Shown: positions 30,801-31,856, numbered from the stretch's first letter. The stretch: 61,840 bases of DNA from Burkholderiales bacterium (GCA_020848435.1 JADLAC010000069.1:1-61840); one strand, 5' to 3'. Notes: generated by a model from the sequence alone, not told the origin. A program made the numbers and translations.

Positions 30801-31856
30801 CAGGTTCATGCCGTGGCTGGGACGCCGAGCGGATTCAGGGCGCGCTTCAACATGCCGTTCGAATTCGCCGAAATCGAGCAAGGCGGTGCGCAGGGGGCGA
30901 ATCCCGGCGTCGTGCTCACGGATGCCGGCGGCACGGTGCTGAGCGGCATGGTCGTGCTCGATGCGGATCACGCCGGATTTACGTTCGTGCAGCGCGGCGG
31001 CGCGCTGGCGAGCGGGAATTACGCGTTGCGTTTGGACAGTGGGCTTGATGGTTTCGCCGGCCTGGACGGCAATGGCGACGGCGTGCCCGGTGATGACTAT
31101 GCCGGCGCCTTCTCGGTGAATGTCGCGCCGGCGCTGGGGCGCATCGCCATCGAAGATGGTGTCGGCTTGCCGGGTGGGCCGGTCGATGGCGGCACCGGCA
31201 TCACGCTTCAGAGCGAAGGTGCGATCAACGCGCTGCGCTTTGCGCTGGTCTACGACCCGGTCGCCATCATGTTCGAAAGCGCGGTGCTGGCGCCGAATCT
31301 TCCCGCCGGGACGCTACTGAGCGCGAGCTTCTCCACGCCGGGATATGCTCGCTTCACGCTCAGCGCGCCCGCTGGGCTGCCCGCTGGAATCGTACCGATC
31401 GTCACGCTGCAAGCGGGCGTGGCGCGAGGCGTTGCGGCGGGGGAGCTACGCCTGCTCGATATCGTCGAAGTCTTTCTCAACGGCTCGCAGCTCGGGGCCG
31501 ACGACGATGGCGTGCTCGCGGTCGGGGGCGAAATCGATTCAAGCTTCATCGCGCCGGGTGTAGCCTCGGCGGCCACACGGGCCATGGCGTCCGGGGCCGA
31601 AGCCCCGGTGCAGCCGATGGTATTGCCGGGCGGGTCGGCAGCGCACGATGCAGTACGATCTCTCGCCGGGATCGGTAGCGGCGCAGGCAGTACGCGGCCG
31701 GGGACGAATGCACCCGGCAGGGGGACAGGCCTTGCGAGTCATGCCGCGCCCGACTGGAAGCATGCGTTCGTGAGCACGGGCGCGAGCGCCGCTGCGGTCA
31801 ATCCGAATGCCACGCTCAAGGTCACGCTGGACCCCCGGACGCCGCTATCGGGGTAG
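3..31856 (+). CDS. Giant multidomain CARDB/RHS (YD-repeat) secreted or surface protein, 5' partial
   Basis: One frame runs without a stop for 10,617 codons to TAG at 31854. The first in-window ATG is only two bases from the edge, no signal peptide or ribosome site is visible, and the first residues are already repetitive beta-helix sequence, so the true start lies upstream. Residue number equals position divided by 3. Order: beta-helix-like (1-272), 17 CARDB-type repeats (273-2468), PPC-like and IPT-like domains (about 2469-2667), propeller (3387-3647), nine He_PIG/cadherin-like repeats (3874-4730), RHS entry module (4917-5187), dockerin (5302-5361), Ig/Big_2-like, propeller (6010-6380), YD shell and RHS core (6780-8893), then ADP-ribosyltransferase-like, metallopeptidase-like, VCBS-like, DUF4114-like and cohesin-like domains. 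There is no C-terminal autotransporter barrel or sorting signal. The N-terminal part suggests two-partner secretion, but the diagnostic domain is outside the window. Likely roles are adhesion, contact-dependent toxin delivery or both; this is inference. Confidence 0.95.
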   Translation: MSAGTLGGTGAVTVSGAFDVSGNATLSGSGSFTTQGASTLSIAPFSGNLALTGGKTWINEGTLTIGSDETIFFGLASGGSNTLVNAAGATINLASTNATPFNFWTGSALLDNAGTLNQTLAGSHAIHGSIAFRSSGTLNVAAGTLSYGNSFRNDNGTVSIAPGARLNVTGSFTNTAQATLRAGLGNATTRGFVAATGAANLGGTLAVYLDGGFVPAPSDVFDIMSYASRAGEFSVLRGESPGAQMDFSVDMASDPRSLKVSNISVTTVQPGTDLEVADLRLSADTVLQSGNPVTVEWRDVNGGSVATSSSWIDRLVVRNANNEVLADIQIPYDATAQGALAGGGSRARQASFVLPHGNRGAGDLSFAVTIDAANDVVETNAAGVAEVNNTSIVTRRSDLAPYPDLQLTDLNAEPAVGWLAGEALTIAWATRNLGDAATAGSWNETLRVRNLTNGQVLFTVDVPYDAAALGDIAAGGQRDRSTTLTWPAGANGSGRLEFTITTDAATQVFENNPGGTAESNNSVQSVVLSAPDLVVTDLASDTAAPHAGGAITLTWSDLNTGTAPIAAGWNDRVRVVNQATGAVLINQHVSFDPPAGTTVAVGDAVERTFTLQLPQGNAAVGELLIQVSADQNAFGAGALFEVNAAGTGETNNSASLTLSSAATPYPDLVASVPVAPANARGGEEVTVSWTVTNQGSAVAEGGWIDRLVLSADAQLGNADDRASVDVARTGALTPGESYTASAQVTLPLGFEGTLNWIVRTDAASAVTEPDTRANNTSAPAPTAITSPAADFAVEAVTAPATALSGGTIEVAWRVRNVGDGDAAGNWRDRLVLSLDASVDDSDIVLATIERSGPLAIGDAYTVRQTFTLPFEPTGTRRVLVLANAGDSVFERGRTANNSGAGPFALEISPAPTANLRAGSVLVPAAALAGGTLDVAWTVQNSGEATAAAPWIDRVYFSTDGQVAGATLLGSRNRAAPLAPGESYQASLQVGLPQVADVDTARVLVVADGLNQVYESQRESDNTAGATIALRHVDLRAGALAAPASVESGASVHVGFDIDQAGSALLDGTWIDRIVLSRDAVPSADDRLLGERTVDLSLAAGASYRSELDSTLPVDASGDWFLIGVTDAGSSVLEVGSESNNAVAVALSVALAPYADLRVESVTAPAQLIADPARVTVGWRVVNDGTGAGKTGQWTDTVWLSRDAIAGNFDDIVLGRFDHDGALGVGESYGRSETLFAPPALNGRFNVFVRTDAQGVVFENGAESNNTATAAQTLDVMPFPYADLSVVAIEHASTGESGRPLTVTWTVRNDGIGPTNLVGWSDELRLTADAAGNTIVARVAVDHLGVLEVGGSYQRSAAVTVPNGYAGPTYVAVKTGQPFEFIHQDNNVTISGPVQIALAPAPDLLVADIEAPAAADEGGSVDVTWTIANNGDATATGIWRDRVTLSRLGSTTEQPITLGTFEYVAGLGAGLTYTRTERFRLPAKIEGGWQVGVSTDTGNAIYEGSAESNNASGDDQALVLSLKPRADLQVQTITAPDRVSAGATVAVSFVIANRGSVPTEQPRWRDNIYLSLDNKPGADDILIGSIENGAALAPGESYTSSTSSSVIPERFRGSGHILVIADATQSIDEYPAPNEANNVIAREILIDAQPLADLVTGGVVAPVQAVYGGEIEVRYTVTNRGSDTTNRASWTDAIWLTPDKTRPNPQSGGIQLATLSHDGALAVGESYEQTVKVRIPRQIASGTFYITPWSDIFDAVFEDTLASNVNPDDPNEFDNNNYKARALDIIGTPIPPLPDLQVTAITTSAPGSAAAPFTLTWTVANLGEGAASGTWYDTVLVHDLPDHLAPGVKVWNLGSFERAAALDSQGAYTASQTITLSPAVRGAYVSVLTDALPSLARVDEADESNNTRTVAAQVETAPADLKVIAISVPQENFSGEKATIAWTVRNDGADIWPGTRMWVDMIYLSPDPSVSSGRLQRIGSHVHANVNGLASGATYTETAEITLPAGIGGDYFLYVLADDDPSAELLDLRPEPADGSNPASLKLYGTRAYEHQDQSNNALRSDIAITYREPDLQIAEFVVPAGELSSGQPIEVGFTVVNQGTRETRQELWLDRVYLSRDPSLDSHDLQLAQLEHQGRLAAGASYQRAASIVLPSDADGIYYLIAFADADILGVSGSGAASPIEVGQVRLSADRVPEFKDQGNNTRVQQIDVALGPAADLRVVSVVIPERVDVNQVLHVAYTVANAGAASTRASQWKDNLYLSADQFFDPVADRYLGQVNHGGALAAGASYGVEADFRLPSGLTGPYYLFVQTDVPGGPAAPRGAVFESIAEDNNVTASADPVLIELPPPSDLQVIAIDLPSAADSGEPIRVGFTVSNAAAENAAGSWSDSLYLSADGAWDLGDVLLGKVAHSGGLAAGASYDAELTVKLPPAKAGQYRVIVRSDIFNEVYEAADERNNAAASAESLTVTVPELRLGVPFATTLSPNEERLYRVQIGANETLRFALESTDAGSSNEIYVRYADMPSGFAFDAGAIDPLSASPVALIPSSLAGDYYVLIRGRSGGAGMPVTLTVKALPFSLTGIAQDQGGDSRWVTTTLTGARFQPGALVKLVRPGIAEIEPARHEVVDATTIVATWDLRDRPHGLYDVAVINPDGAQAVLPYRYLIESAMEIDVTVGLGGPRVLPAGHSGVYGVSLQSLTNVDTPYVHFTFGAPEIGDNGEVYNLPFVTFNSNVRGAPAGQRQDVPWASLDSEVNDDGWMLAPGYAFDVPAGGYASMSFSVTTYPGLKALVDRDFEGFKRALYDARPDLAATDALAGGVGSLNDELRGIFDDPSAIVPDHCAVLFMPFRFNVMASATPMTRAEFIAEQTQEAQRLRAAILADGAANAALVNLAADQATWVAAYLAALEDAGMLRSEDDVPPQRSDPSITSLLSVLASGVLVGPAGATIASPSSLAAFFAKVHEWYGDTPKKMAELAGYDFRESILCGEYAIPIPALPDFADFDLGLSHPTYFQAFNVFSPWLGFGPNIALPDFASVAADSTVAPLDLQALFEQSVQSQGAASISGPQGYGAEQYLPAGTALPYTIRFSNPGEAAGAANEIRIITALDPALSARSFRLGDIRIGDIDIRMPSDRAAFQGDFDFRQSLGFLVRVSAGIDTSTATASWVLQAIDPQTGEVLQDATRGLLAPDNAQGEGSGFVSYSVQGAFGAQSGALIAASAQVLLDNQAPAQTEIIRSRLDAAAPTTTVDIEQVAPGGGDYRVSWNALDEEGGSGVRSTTVYIRVDGGDWKIWLRQSTETSGIYSGEAGHRVEFLALSTDNAGNRERPPQSGLPDDGSSINLGSTPNVGSTTVDMGQAPVPSDAPSTNALFEQAEAAVPAAQPSKPSQFDVVLAPFGGAQFGTGIEQSFAGIGPLAMVELPDGSFLVSGGANRGALYRFDQDGGHTLVPALELDQPIFDLAFDADGGLWATSGGGALLELDADSYEIRNRYGDGITQSLAFDPAAGVFYVSSGSGIERFDPLTRAFTHFSDMRVDDLALAPDGTLWGSRWPQRGQLLSFDARGRAHVQVEIDAELDSLAFGRDGSRFDDLLFVSSRAAAGDAAGASLYLIDTLTLRVVELARGGPGAEQLLATADGRLLVANSARVDVIAPRVAPAIIRTDPVADSIVALPLASIAITFSQDMNAAAGALDSVVNAANYRLAGSAGNVVPIVAVSYDAEMRTTTLRLPSPDGDTYTLTIDQRIRSSDGLALSTPFALSFTAVEDFSALVDVAYVATRSDRGDGTVSFDVQVTNRTEYELRLPLLLVLDPSRYFGGSAEGVETRPDGLWFIDIGAGLSGALAPGASTRAHTVTINNPLGQRLDVGSGVYAMPFPNEALAFTSTPVTRAQAGTAYRYEARAADADGTTISYVLLDGPAGMLLDTQTGVLTWQPDASANAQTSVVLRAYDGRGGHATQAYAIDVEGGNRTPVIDLPPTVRLAEGETYRLRVVAEDPEGQVLRFFADRLPPGARFDSGRGLFEWTPGAHDAGEYKDVRFSVTDGTQVVTRSVTFIVTPVNAAPVLRGIPDRSVRQGDPLRFTLSAEDADGDALTYSTPDLLPGMTLDPASGVFEWIPPYDFAGSFDIRFRADDGQARGERSVHIDVVNVNVAPAFDRFDNASTFENQPFALHLFAFDADNPSFVLQVSLTDGRLTAPIETPASVSYSVSSLPAGATFDAHSGLLRWTPGYDQAGVHEISVTATDDGDGTGVALASTVSVPIVVHNANRAPRITAIGTQSVEKGERRDVPIEAIDPDGNALTLSFEGLPRFATFSATGNGTGVLRLAPGDRDRGDFVVTLSARDDGDGGGAKAVASATHSFVISSESDSEPPLLAPIGDKVAVIGQALQFTLRASDLDQDALSFSASGLPAGATLVPGVAYGSAVFTWTATAAGTGSHAMTFRVEDSQGNSDERSISLVARASNAAPLLLPVGERSVAEGEVLKVQLAATDGDGDALTYSATGLPPGATLDAVTGMLTWQPNHFMAGRYAGIVLSASDGAASSSETIAITVAPANQAPLLAAIPPLGGQEQQLLRFNLIGTDPDGDALIYAPLDSLPAGAFFDASTGLFEWTPGFDQSGTHTFRFAARDAALAEDTIEVQVAIADVNRAPSLELIPHQIALGDTLRFNVVANDPDSDDSAVVGARALPQGASLDGATGEFVWTPGPGQVGEHLVIFTASDGEARIERGMALRVTPAPAGPNVTLSLTPSFPALPGQPVVITVLAEAFSAVESRSLRVDGAALALDARGRGVFLPPASGLYRLEASATDADGYAGSTSQWLRVRDPSDTAAPEVELDLALAGAKLAVASSIQGRVADTNLESWRLEIARAGADRFVMLAEGEAAVDGELALLDPQRYERGFYRLRLSAIDIAGREARTEIVLELASERTQGRFVHEVIDFEADIAGKTLSFLRRYDTFAADQPGSFGFGWSLSLRDVRVETDVAPTGAEASGVFGALREGSRVYVTTPDGSRAGFTFSPQQVSGTGFAYFLPRWLPDAGVAWQLESAARQLQRAGGSFYALDDGSPYNPAALAGERAQYVLVSQQGTRYEAAAGEGVTAIEYADGVRLIVSGSGIVGPGNEAIAFVHDASGHLTRVTDPRGRSWDYGYDQAGNLVHARDLNAGSAERYAYADSASHRISLVTSPAGGKAIDYGIDVVVRDLTASLGAALSYLGQTVEADLAAGGTDLYAFAVRASEVELPQGGALLLGVRLSATNAAALTLAIPEIDGATRIAEHASDGRVHALYRIDIAGLKLLRVSGAGSGAYTLELFAAGDSNGDRQVDALDFARLDAARGSVEGDQRYDAAADIDADGRVDATDIQLVYANLGFAPNRAPAINAFTGFTHVDLQTAIDLTSFLVDPEGDPMALRIVSAGHGSAQLSGDGSQVLFRPETGFAGLAGFTVIADDGYAQSPAGAVAVEVSDAPLLRLDFVERNPRIALGTSFPIGVIGDFADQADVLLPLDYVALALTDAAVGRIVEGERILAEHQGFSALVATRGEVRAATALVMGNPNRFEHIQLAAGLDIYPGAVTLVPAGGSKSMQVAIAGGTDVSAAASGTLYFSGNAAVASVDADGLVRAAQSGATEVTIVHRGVEARVAIHVQAPQPNQALIGAEGGAVAAADGAIVAIAPDALSEGQTVSFATVDAADLPLPLTPEWGLVGAYRLDLSGDEPMAVAAQLAIPVPDSIPVGQQLFLVRAGEVPDENGNLYPVWFQDEVAVVGADHIARTSSPPYPGIKYAGIYSIAFPPEGYSVARGVISVTMPVAIMPTFIGGGIGGMAAIGVFLTISWKVSELKVVGIPAQGLPVINTVNVALDPGEVVEFSTTLSQPTGLLPQSPVLTEAAFKVDANGSALLELTGRQMRFSPQASMGSRLVAVFEQQGKFIEAAIVGAPISVGADGLEQVVVEVPRGVITGIAAVRLVRVDTVFGIDHCTGDYGPIERPYASNPLTLGARGNYVVTALMGPGQVAVMTQGDPQADQPEAELDLVARIPVGDIPRATALSADHTRAYVTLRGDGAVAVVDLVALQKADALPGNGPDENAPDPLDNIALPAGARPFWITLDSANRYAYVSEERPIGGKGRIYVIDVDPTSEDFHRLVHIIELDNAPGGLRELVIGEDGRRLYVAAPNRDLFAPATAEHSYLLVVNVDGADQPADPKVNPRKYWQQIASIATGQETYGVQRTGDPKRIAFTNRYFDNEGFAFLTVSDDSPSSFGASVTPLSLTLGSVFDTFDVNNAQSILILPEDAFKSELGPHPAYAFISGFNRIIFEDPSHDPEAFLEGSGAQTPPPGGSNVGIIRDPFNGGALVAGTYPVPYGMADNMAFASGYNYLFAAYRGVEAATGDGAVFVYNLVNLIGQVEHTLANGPPKRLEQFPVDRLYFDQVLPLQENLQLANAAIDIRADYRIIKAQLDLGRFTYGVPSLMDSAGNYILDAFGNRIASPHAPFGTAGMPQGLSAHPTEVAPGPRVRNQFDFGRGMGLAERADLGVQDFLAELMTPPDCPDPRFNSVVQLDTGAVIETHDLVSYQSMGQTRQLTLKYDSLSADPRPILNFGWDAMSAELASYAASPQAELTGTGDVLMSVQVSFNGAGGSAASPIRYYGIPPSADSFSVSFQTDLSALPSGYYGYTVKAHFAGKDRVTNGTLLHINGIDSAFGRGWGLEGVQELYVGADGSADLVDGNGEAQRFERLVTPPVDLGSCEPSTVVEQFSTIAGDTSKLAKLASGVYQRSLADGTTYVFGAPSVDDSGKPQPGKLQVVRDRYGNETRYDFDSAGKIVSITDPAGLITRFDYSGEHVSRIIDPAGRTTELTHADNDLIAITDPDASQRRFDYDDDGRLTIEVNKLGGIETTIYGAHGRAIEAQRPDGSVIKVTPLQVLGWVDPELEPATKDDPAPVQIGKVTEFKARYTEANGNERVVTLDERGLVLETTDALGLVERFVRDGNGRVIEATDHHGNVTRYAYDSRGNIVTISDALSPAGSAKTMAYDALTNQVVSVTDELQRTTQYTLNAKGDNVATRQADGNQWHYTYLPQGMLFSQTDPLGRQTRYAYDALGRLQTVINADGSQRSYEYDAAGNAIAMTDELGRHTAYSFDAMNRMTAIVQPDPDGAGPGIAPVTLIGYDAGGNEVKRSDPLGGTTTSAYDARGRLVARSDALGHSMGYVYGADENLAAEVDPLGHRTDYGYDLRNRLVLSTDALGKTHEYHYHEGHTTPESVTDALGRTASFERDARDRLVAQTNALGETTRWIYDAANNLVEVIDPLDRSTQYAYDAMNRLVSITDALGGVTLTTYDAVGNALSVRDQLGRVTATSYDLMNRPVETIDAEGGVTRYAYDAHGNLLSLTDALGHITAYSYDNLDRRIVISAPDPDGSGPLAAPVTRFGFDAAGNLIAETDALGRVTQYKVDALYRNVEVIDPLGHSTKTVYDADGRIVGATDALGRVTQYVYDALGRRTEAVLPDPDGAGPLTAPVQRFEYDAAGNLLRAIDPLQRTTEYAYDAADRRIETKDALGNVSSIEYDAAGNAVANRDVLGRMTRFALDALDRMVSIEGPAVDGASPTITYGYDAVGNLIRVEDALGHETLHAYDALDRRIRTTDALDGVSHAQYDAVGNVLATTDALGRSTRYEYDALDRRIAQRDPDPDGSGPKTAPVTAYAYDAVGNRIALTNARGQVTRYQYDALDRQVANQDAAGNTTAQQYDAAGNLVAIIDALGRRTSYDVDALNRVVRTTAPDPDGSAGPQQAPVTAQAYDAANNLVAVTDPRGNTTRYQYDALNRRIGETDARGGVSSIDYDAAGNVIATIDARGERTGYEYDALNRRTRMIEADPDGAGPAQTAATRYHYDADDRLVAITDPLGRVTELVYDPLHRQVQRSDALDGLWRVEYDAAGNAVATTDALGRSTRYEYDALDRLVQRTAADPDGSGPDPAAVTAFDYDAGGNLAATTDALGRTETYSYDALDRRTQTTDPLGQVTRVQYDALDRIVATVDALGRVTAQAYDALGRLIATSAPDPDAAGPLGAPQTRYGYDPAGNLIALTDALGRVTQYDYDQLNRRVEEIDALGASSLTQYDAGGNPVRVIDRLGHETAYAYDGRGRLSSIAEPDPDGAGPQSSPLTRFEYDAAGNTVSIIDPLGRTTRFAYDPLNRHIRTTDALGGIASLKYDAVGNLIETADPLGRTMAYGYDALDRLVVTTYPDPDGNGSQAAPQTRNVYDGIGNRIRSIDANGQASAYLYDALNRLVRVTDALGGMASLAYDAAGNVTHVTDALGRVTQNVYDSLDRRIAEIAPDPDGAGGAQQPATRRFAFDALGNVIASTDALGQTTSSQFDALNRLTRSTDALGASTQYQYDAIGNLTAITDPNSNRTVFGYDALSRRTSETDAAGGVRTYAYDAAGNLVEKIDALGRQSAWTFDPLNRATGELWRDAGGNLARSIARTFDAAGQLVAVSDPDATYTMAYDGLGRMTSSDNGGSPGQPHVVLGYDYDGAGNLLAVAHTVNGATAYTTEYGYDALDRMVALSQSGAAVTPHRVGFAYDAAGQLAEVTRFDTLAGAVPAVASSYTYDAAGRATRITHRSGSSVIADYQHEWDANERLLRVQSNDGTSTYRYDAADQLIAAEYSFQPSENFAYDAGGNPSGAAFGVGTDNRILSDGTYDYAYDAEGNRIGRVELASGERIEYAFDHRNRLIGATTRDAAGNVIGAEQIRYDAFDWKIERSVDLDGAGGQAAQIERYVHDRDHIAMVFTPAGALSEIFSHGPQIDMLLAEQRGGALTWSLPDHLGSVRDVVSAQGALRNHLTYDAFGAITAQSDAAFAPRFSYTGRELDPALGLYDYRARYYDADLGRFVSEDPIGFEGGDANLYRYVGNNPITELDPSGLSALDWLKRKAVAFGGAVAGIGEFAWDMTFGLAYDFGHKIGTEIYHNHIQEHINKDAYDAERMRREQRDMRIREQRERDALDPCKSLLNSLSNLNTLPSRVWKSVSNAAEKWADEVQRLSESDDPWDWFNAGRKAAKPLSAAAIVAVPLVNGLVTLGKEGLAGLMEQAGSAGRAAGAQRLASSIGDDLLAAQQAAARAAAKKDVTLWRGVYLTEDEAAAMAADLAQGRPIASYATRNNLSAAEVQAWENRAMQWADAQTGERAWLRNATREERLAAYHVEGGIHGPAISFTPDRVIAEEWAVRMNKDAGKRSYLIRADFEHPNPNIVRQPGKSYIQGPEMEATLLRDTAPRNGALYEITGTRETIHGGTTYRQVGAASALEREQLVRQLEASTGPAVARFQDVFEARALGYQRQSGRPLAEGYSNLFEQPQFRATLQMLETAQGAQSAAEVSAAMMRFKEQMRVLGTPVHNSYNPNIAGIARAEGGWGRYDKNPGGLVRLDSGQIGIGMYRGPRFTEPLRGPELQYAGQWMREIGHEAGALARLQQHTAMQGTSLGTYTNQSLEALIKQAIPKVGRPHRMSYSHVADEALMEVYGGAFRLRTPLPPSLLRAAASAPSDAPPIDGGASVDQALRESADLVRLSSIALDVWRYANHGIEPIIVRLSMADLPAGELGYATVTQLDAAGKPSEGRIVIDWNADGRGWFVDPTPLDDAEFADPGSQAAGRYDLFSVIAHEVGHTLGFMPGYAGFDRHVLSAEDGSLAFVAPAIDVALAADGAHLNGIMHGADSMADSLAPFQRKLPSQLSASIIAAARAAGSGAGVPTPVSIEAAALDATLPVGLTNGTFEVADPAAPGFAWEASGSAAVSEARGVLSEASTLAPRFLQSFALPEGAQALAFTLVAWEFDAAGNGPQDAFEVALLAPDTRQSLLAGIALSATDAALNVQADGSAYAAAGVRVNGLAGGKLPAAGPLEVSIDLTGMAAGQEISLYFDLLGFGAAGSRVVIDDVRLVMEAGANTAPSAVDDQASVAEDASLVLDVRANDSDLDGDALAVELASNPAHGSVVLNADGTLTYTPVADYAGDDGFSYRVSDGVLDSNVATVMLTVDPVNDAPVFVSTPVTILALDPLPVAPQDRAFRAGASAAATSPVRFTLSGRDTGKYEAGVYRVDDALGRIGGLRPGDAGYLEAALAPERASVAYNQRSALGEQRTLDLVADALYGFYLIVNPKRIALPGASPVGPAPYGGSVYFSFEGANAEAFDHLRASLANGVLKLGFESSVHGGDQDFDELVMTASGFDSGAAAFYGYDAHATDSEGDTLEYGLIDAPTGARIDRASGHIVFEAVVGSYDFVVGVDDGNGAEAQQRYTLAVVSQATLQVHAVAGTPSGFRARFNMPFEFAEIEQGGAQGANPGVVLTDAGGTVLSGMVVLDADHAGFTFVQRGGALASGNYALRLDSGLDGFAGLDGNGDGVPGDDYAGAFSVNVAPALGRIAIEDGVGLPGGPVDGGTGITLQSEGAINALRFALVYDPVAIMFESAVLAPNLPAGTLLSASFSTPGYARFTLSAPAGLPAGIVPIVTLQAGVARGVAAGELRLLDIVEVFLNGSQLGADDDGVLAVGGEIDSSFIAPGVASAATRAMASGAEAPVQPMVLPGGSAAHDAVRSLAGIGSGAGSTRPGTNAPGRGTGLASHAAPDWKHAFVSTGASAAAVNPNATLKVTLDPRTPLSG
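819..7406 (+). repeat. Array of 17 CARDB-type repeats
   Basis: Seventeen units of about 115-150 residues follow one pattern: a start like (P/A)DL.V..(I/V), then V.(W/F).V.N.G, a conserved W.D before a strand such as RLVLS.D, and an end with the acidic/Asn motif ..E.NN. I counted 17 W.(D/E) sites and 17 closing Asn-rich sites. This matches CARDB, an Ig-like cell-adhesion fold common in bacterial surface proteins. Units are clearly diverged at the residue level, so the array is old rather than freshly duplicated. Confidence 0.88.
7407..8000 (+). other. PPC-like domain followed by IPT/TIG-like domain
   Basis: After the last CARDB unit comes a segment with SPNEERLYRVQIGANETL and GDYYVLIRGRSG, the look of a bacterial pre-peptidase C-terminal beta-sandwich. 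Next is an IPT/TIG-like stretch with LTGARFQPGALVKL and HGLYDVAVINPDG. Both are structural modules of extracellular proteins. The following ~2.1 kb (8000-10150) shows no family I recognise. Confidence 0.45.
10160..10940 (+). other. First beta-propeller-like segment
   Basis: Successive blades of the type VELPDGSFLVSGG, FDADGGLWATSGGG, LAPDGTLWGS and ATADGRLLVANS are typical of NHL/SMP-30-like propellers. It is followed at about 10950-11280 by a Big_5-like Ig domain (ITFSQDMN). Confidence 0.6.
11622..14190 (+). repeat. Nine tandem He_PIG / cadherin-like Ig repeats
   Basis: Nine units of roughly 85-110 residues carry the signature N.AP.L..I, a central D.DGD.L.Y, LP.GA.(F/L)D..TG.(F/L).W.P and a closing .(D/S)DG. 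This is the He_PIG (putative Ig) pattern, usually a calcium-stabilised stalk in large bacterial adhesins. The unit near 12420-12760 carries an insertion. Confidence 0.85.
14751..15560 (+). other. First RHS entry module with a short YD segment
   Basis: The sequence KTLSFLRRYDTF followed by GSFGFGWSLSL is the usual entry into an RHS/YD shell. Degenerate YD repeats follow (VTDPRGRSWDYGYDQAGNL). The run stops after a few repeats and gives way to other domains, unlike the full shell further on. Confidence 0.7.
15906..16083 (+). other. Type I dockerin-like domain inside the giant protein
   Basis: Residues 5302-5361 hold two EF-hand-like loops of the dockerin type: DSNGDRQVDALD and, after a linker, DIDADGRVDATD followed by a helix (IQLVYANLGF). 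Both keep the calcium ligands at positions 1, 3, 5, 9 and 12. Dockerins bind cohesins, and a cohesin-like domain ends this same protein. Confidence 0.85.
16084..17465 (+). other. Ig/cadherin-like, Big_2-like and hydrophobic segment
   Basis: A cadherin-like unit (NRAPAINAFTGF to VIADDGYAQSP) is followed by a Big_2-like domain (SVDADGLVRAAQSGATEVT, about 16650-16890). Next comes a beta-rich stretch beginning IGAEGGAVAAADGA and then, at about 17350-17450, a strongly apolar stretch including MPVAIMPTFIGGGIGGMAA and IGVFLTISW. Confidence 0.55.
18030..19140 (+). other. Second beta-propeller-like segment (YVTN/NHL type)
   Basis: Blades such as ALSADHTRAYVTLRGDGAVAVVDL, ITLDSANRYAYVSEERP and VIGEDGRRLYVAAPNRD resemble YVTN/lactonase-type propellers. 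It lies directly upstream of the main YD shell, as the NHL propeller does in teneurins. Confidence 0.7.
20340..26600 (+). repeat. Main RHS/YD-repeat shell
   Basis: About 2,080 residues are built from 20-24 residue repeats alternating between types YDAAGNL and YDALDRR, each followed by (T/I)DALGR.T.Y. This is the classic YD repeat of RHS, TcC and teneurin shells, which fold into a closed cocoon around a C-terminal cargo. A further RHS-like entry (LTLKYDSLSADPRPILNFGW and RGWGLEGVQEL) precedes it at about 19600-20100. Confidence 0.96.
22170..25199 (+). repeat. 276-base (92-residue) higher-order repeat within the YD shell, 11 units
   Basis: The loop PDPDG(A/S)GP..AP.T and variants begin at 22170, 22446, 22722, 22986, 23262, 23541, 23817, 24093, 24369, 24645 and 24921. 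Eight of ten intervals are exactly 276 bases; the others are 264 and 279, both in frame. Each unit holds four YD repeats (types A, B, A, B). An earlier copy of the loop at 21387 is out of register. Confidence 0.9.
26235..26681 (+). other. RHS core domain with DPSGL cleavage-type motif
   Basis: The sequence holds DHLGSVRDVV, then GLYDYRARYYDADLGRFVSEDP and LYRYVGNNP, ending in DPSGL at residues 8889-8893. In RHS proteins this core closes the shell, and an intramolecular aspartyl protease cuts next to DPxGL to free the variable C-terminal domain. Cleavage here is inferred from the motif. Confidence 0.95.
27288..27790 (+). other. ADP-ribosyltransferase-like domain after the RHS core
   Basis: Residues about 9096-9263 carry the three landmarks of an R-S-E type ADP-ribosyltransferase in order: TLWRGVY with Arg9100, AISFTPDRVIAEEWA with Ser9181, and GPEMEATLL with Glu9231 and Glu9233 (an E-x-E pair). 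Spacing and strand pattern fit toxin ARTs found behind RHS cores. Target and activity are unknown. An unrelated fold with the same short motifs cannot be excluded without a structure model. Confidence 0.6.
28600..29060 (+). other. Zinc-metallopeptidase-like domain (matrixin/metzincin type)
   Basis: The stretch RIVIDWNADGRGWFVDPTPLDD followed by SVIAHEVGHTLGF (His9626, Glu9627, His9630) resembles matrixin-like domains embedded in large bacterial repeat proteins. The metzincin pattern needs HExxHxxGxxH/D, and the eleventh position here is Pro. The third zinc ligand is displaced or missing, so activity is uncertain. Confidence 0.6.
29724..30570 (+). other. VCBS/cadherin-like repeat and DUF4114-like domain
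   Basis: APSAVDDQASVAEDASLVLDV through NPAHGSVVLNADGTLTYTP and VSDGVLDSN is a standard VCBS/Cadherin_5-type unit (29724-30010). At about 30325-30570, YFSFEGANAEAFDHLR and GGDQDFDELVM match the calcium-binding-like DUF4114 pattern. Both are extracellular structural modules. Confidence 0.7.
31128..31560 (+). other. C-terminal cohesin-like domain
   Basis: Residues 10376-10520 follow the cohesin plan: an opening strand, GGTGITLQSEGAINALRFAL, VYDPVAIMFESA, an LPAGT turn and a closing strand with GEL.LLDIVEVFLNG. An acidic calcium-binding-like stretch (DGNGDGVPGDDY) precedes it. Cohesins are the partners of dockerins. The remaining ~100 residues are low complexity. Confidence 0.65.
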
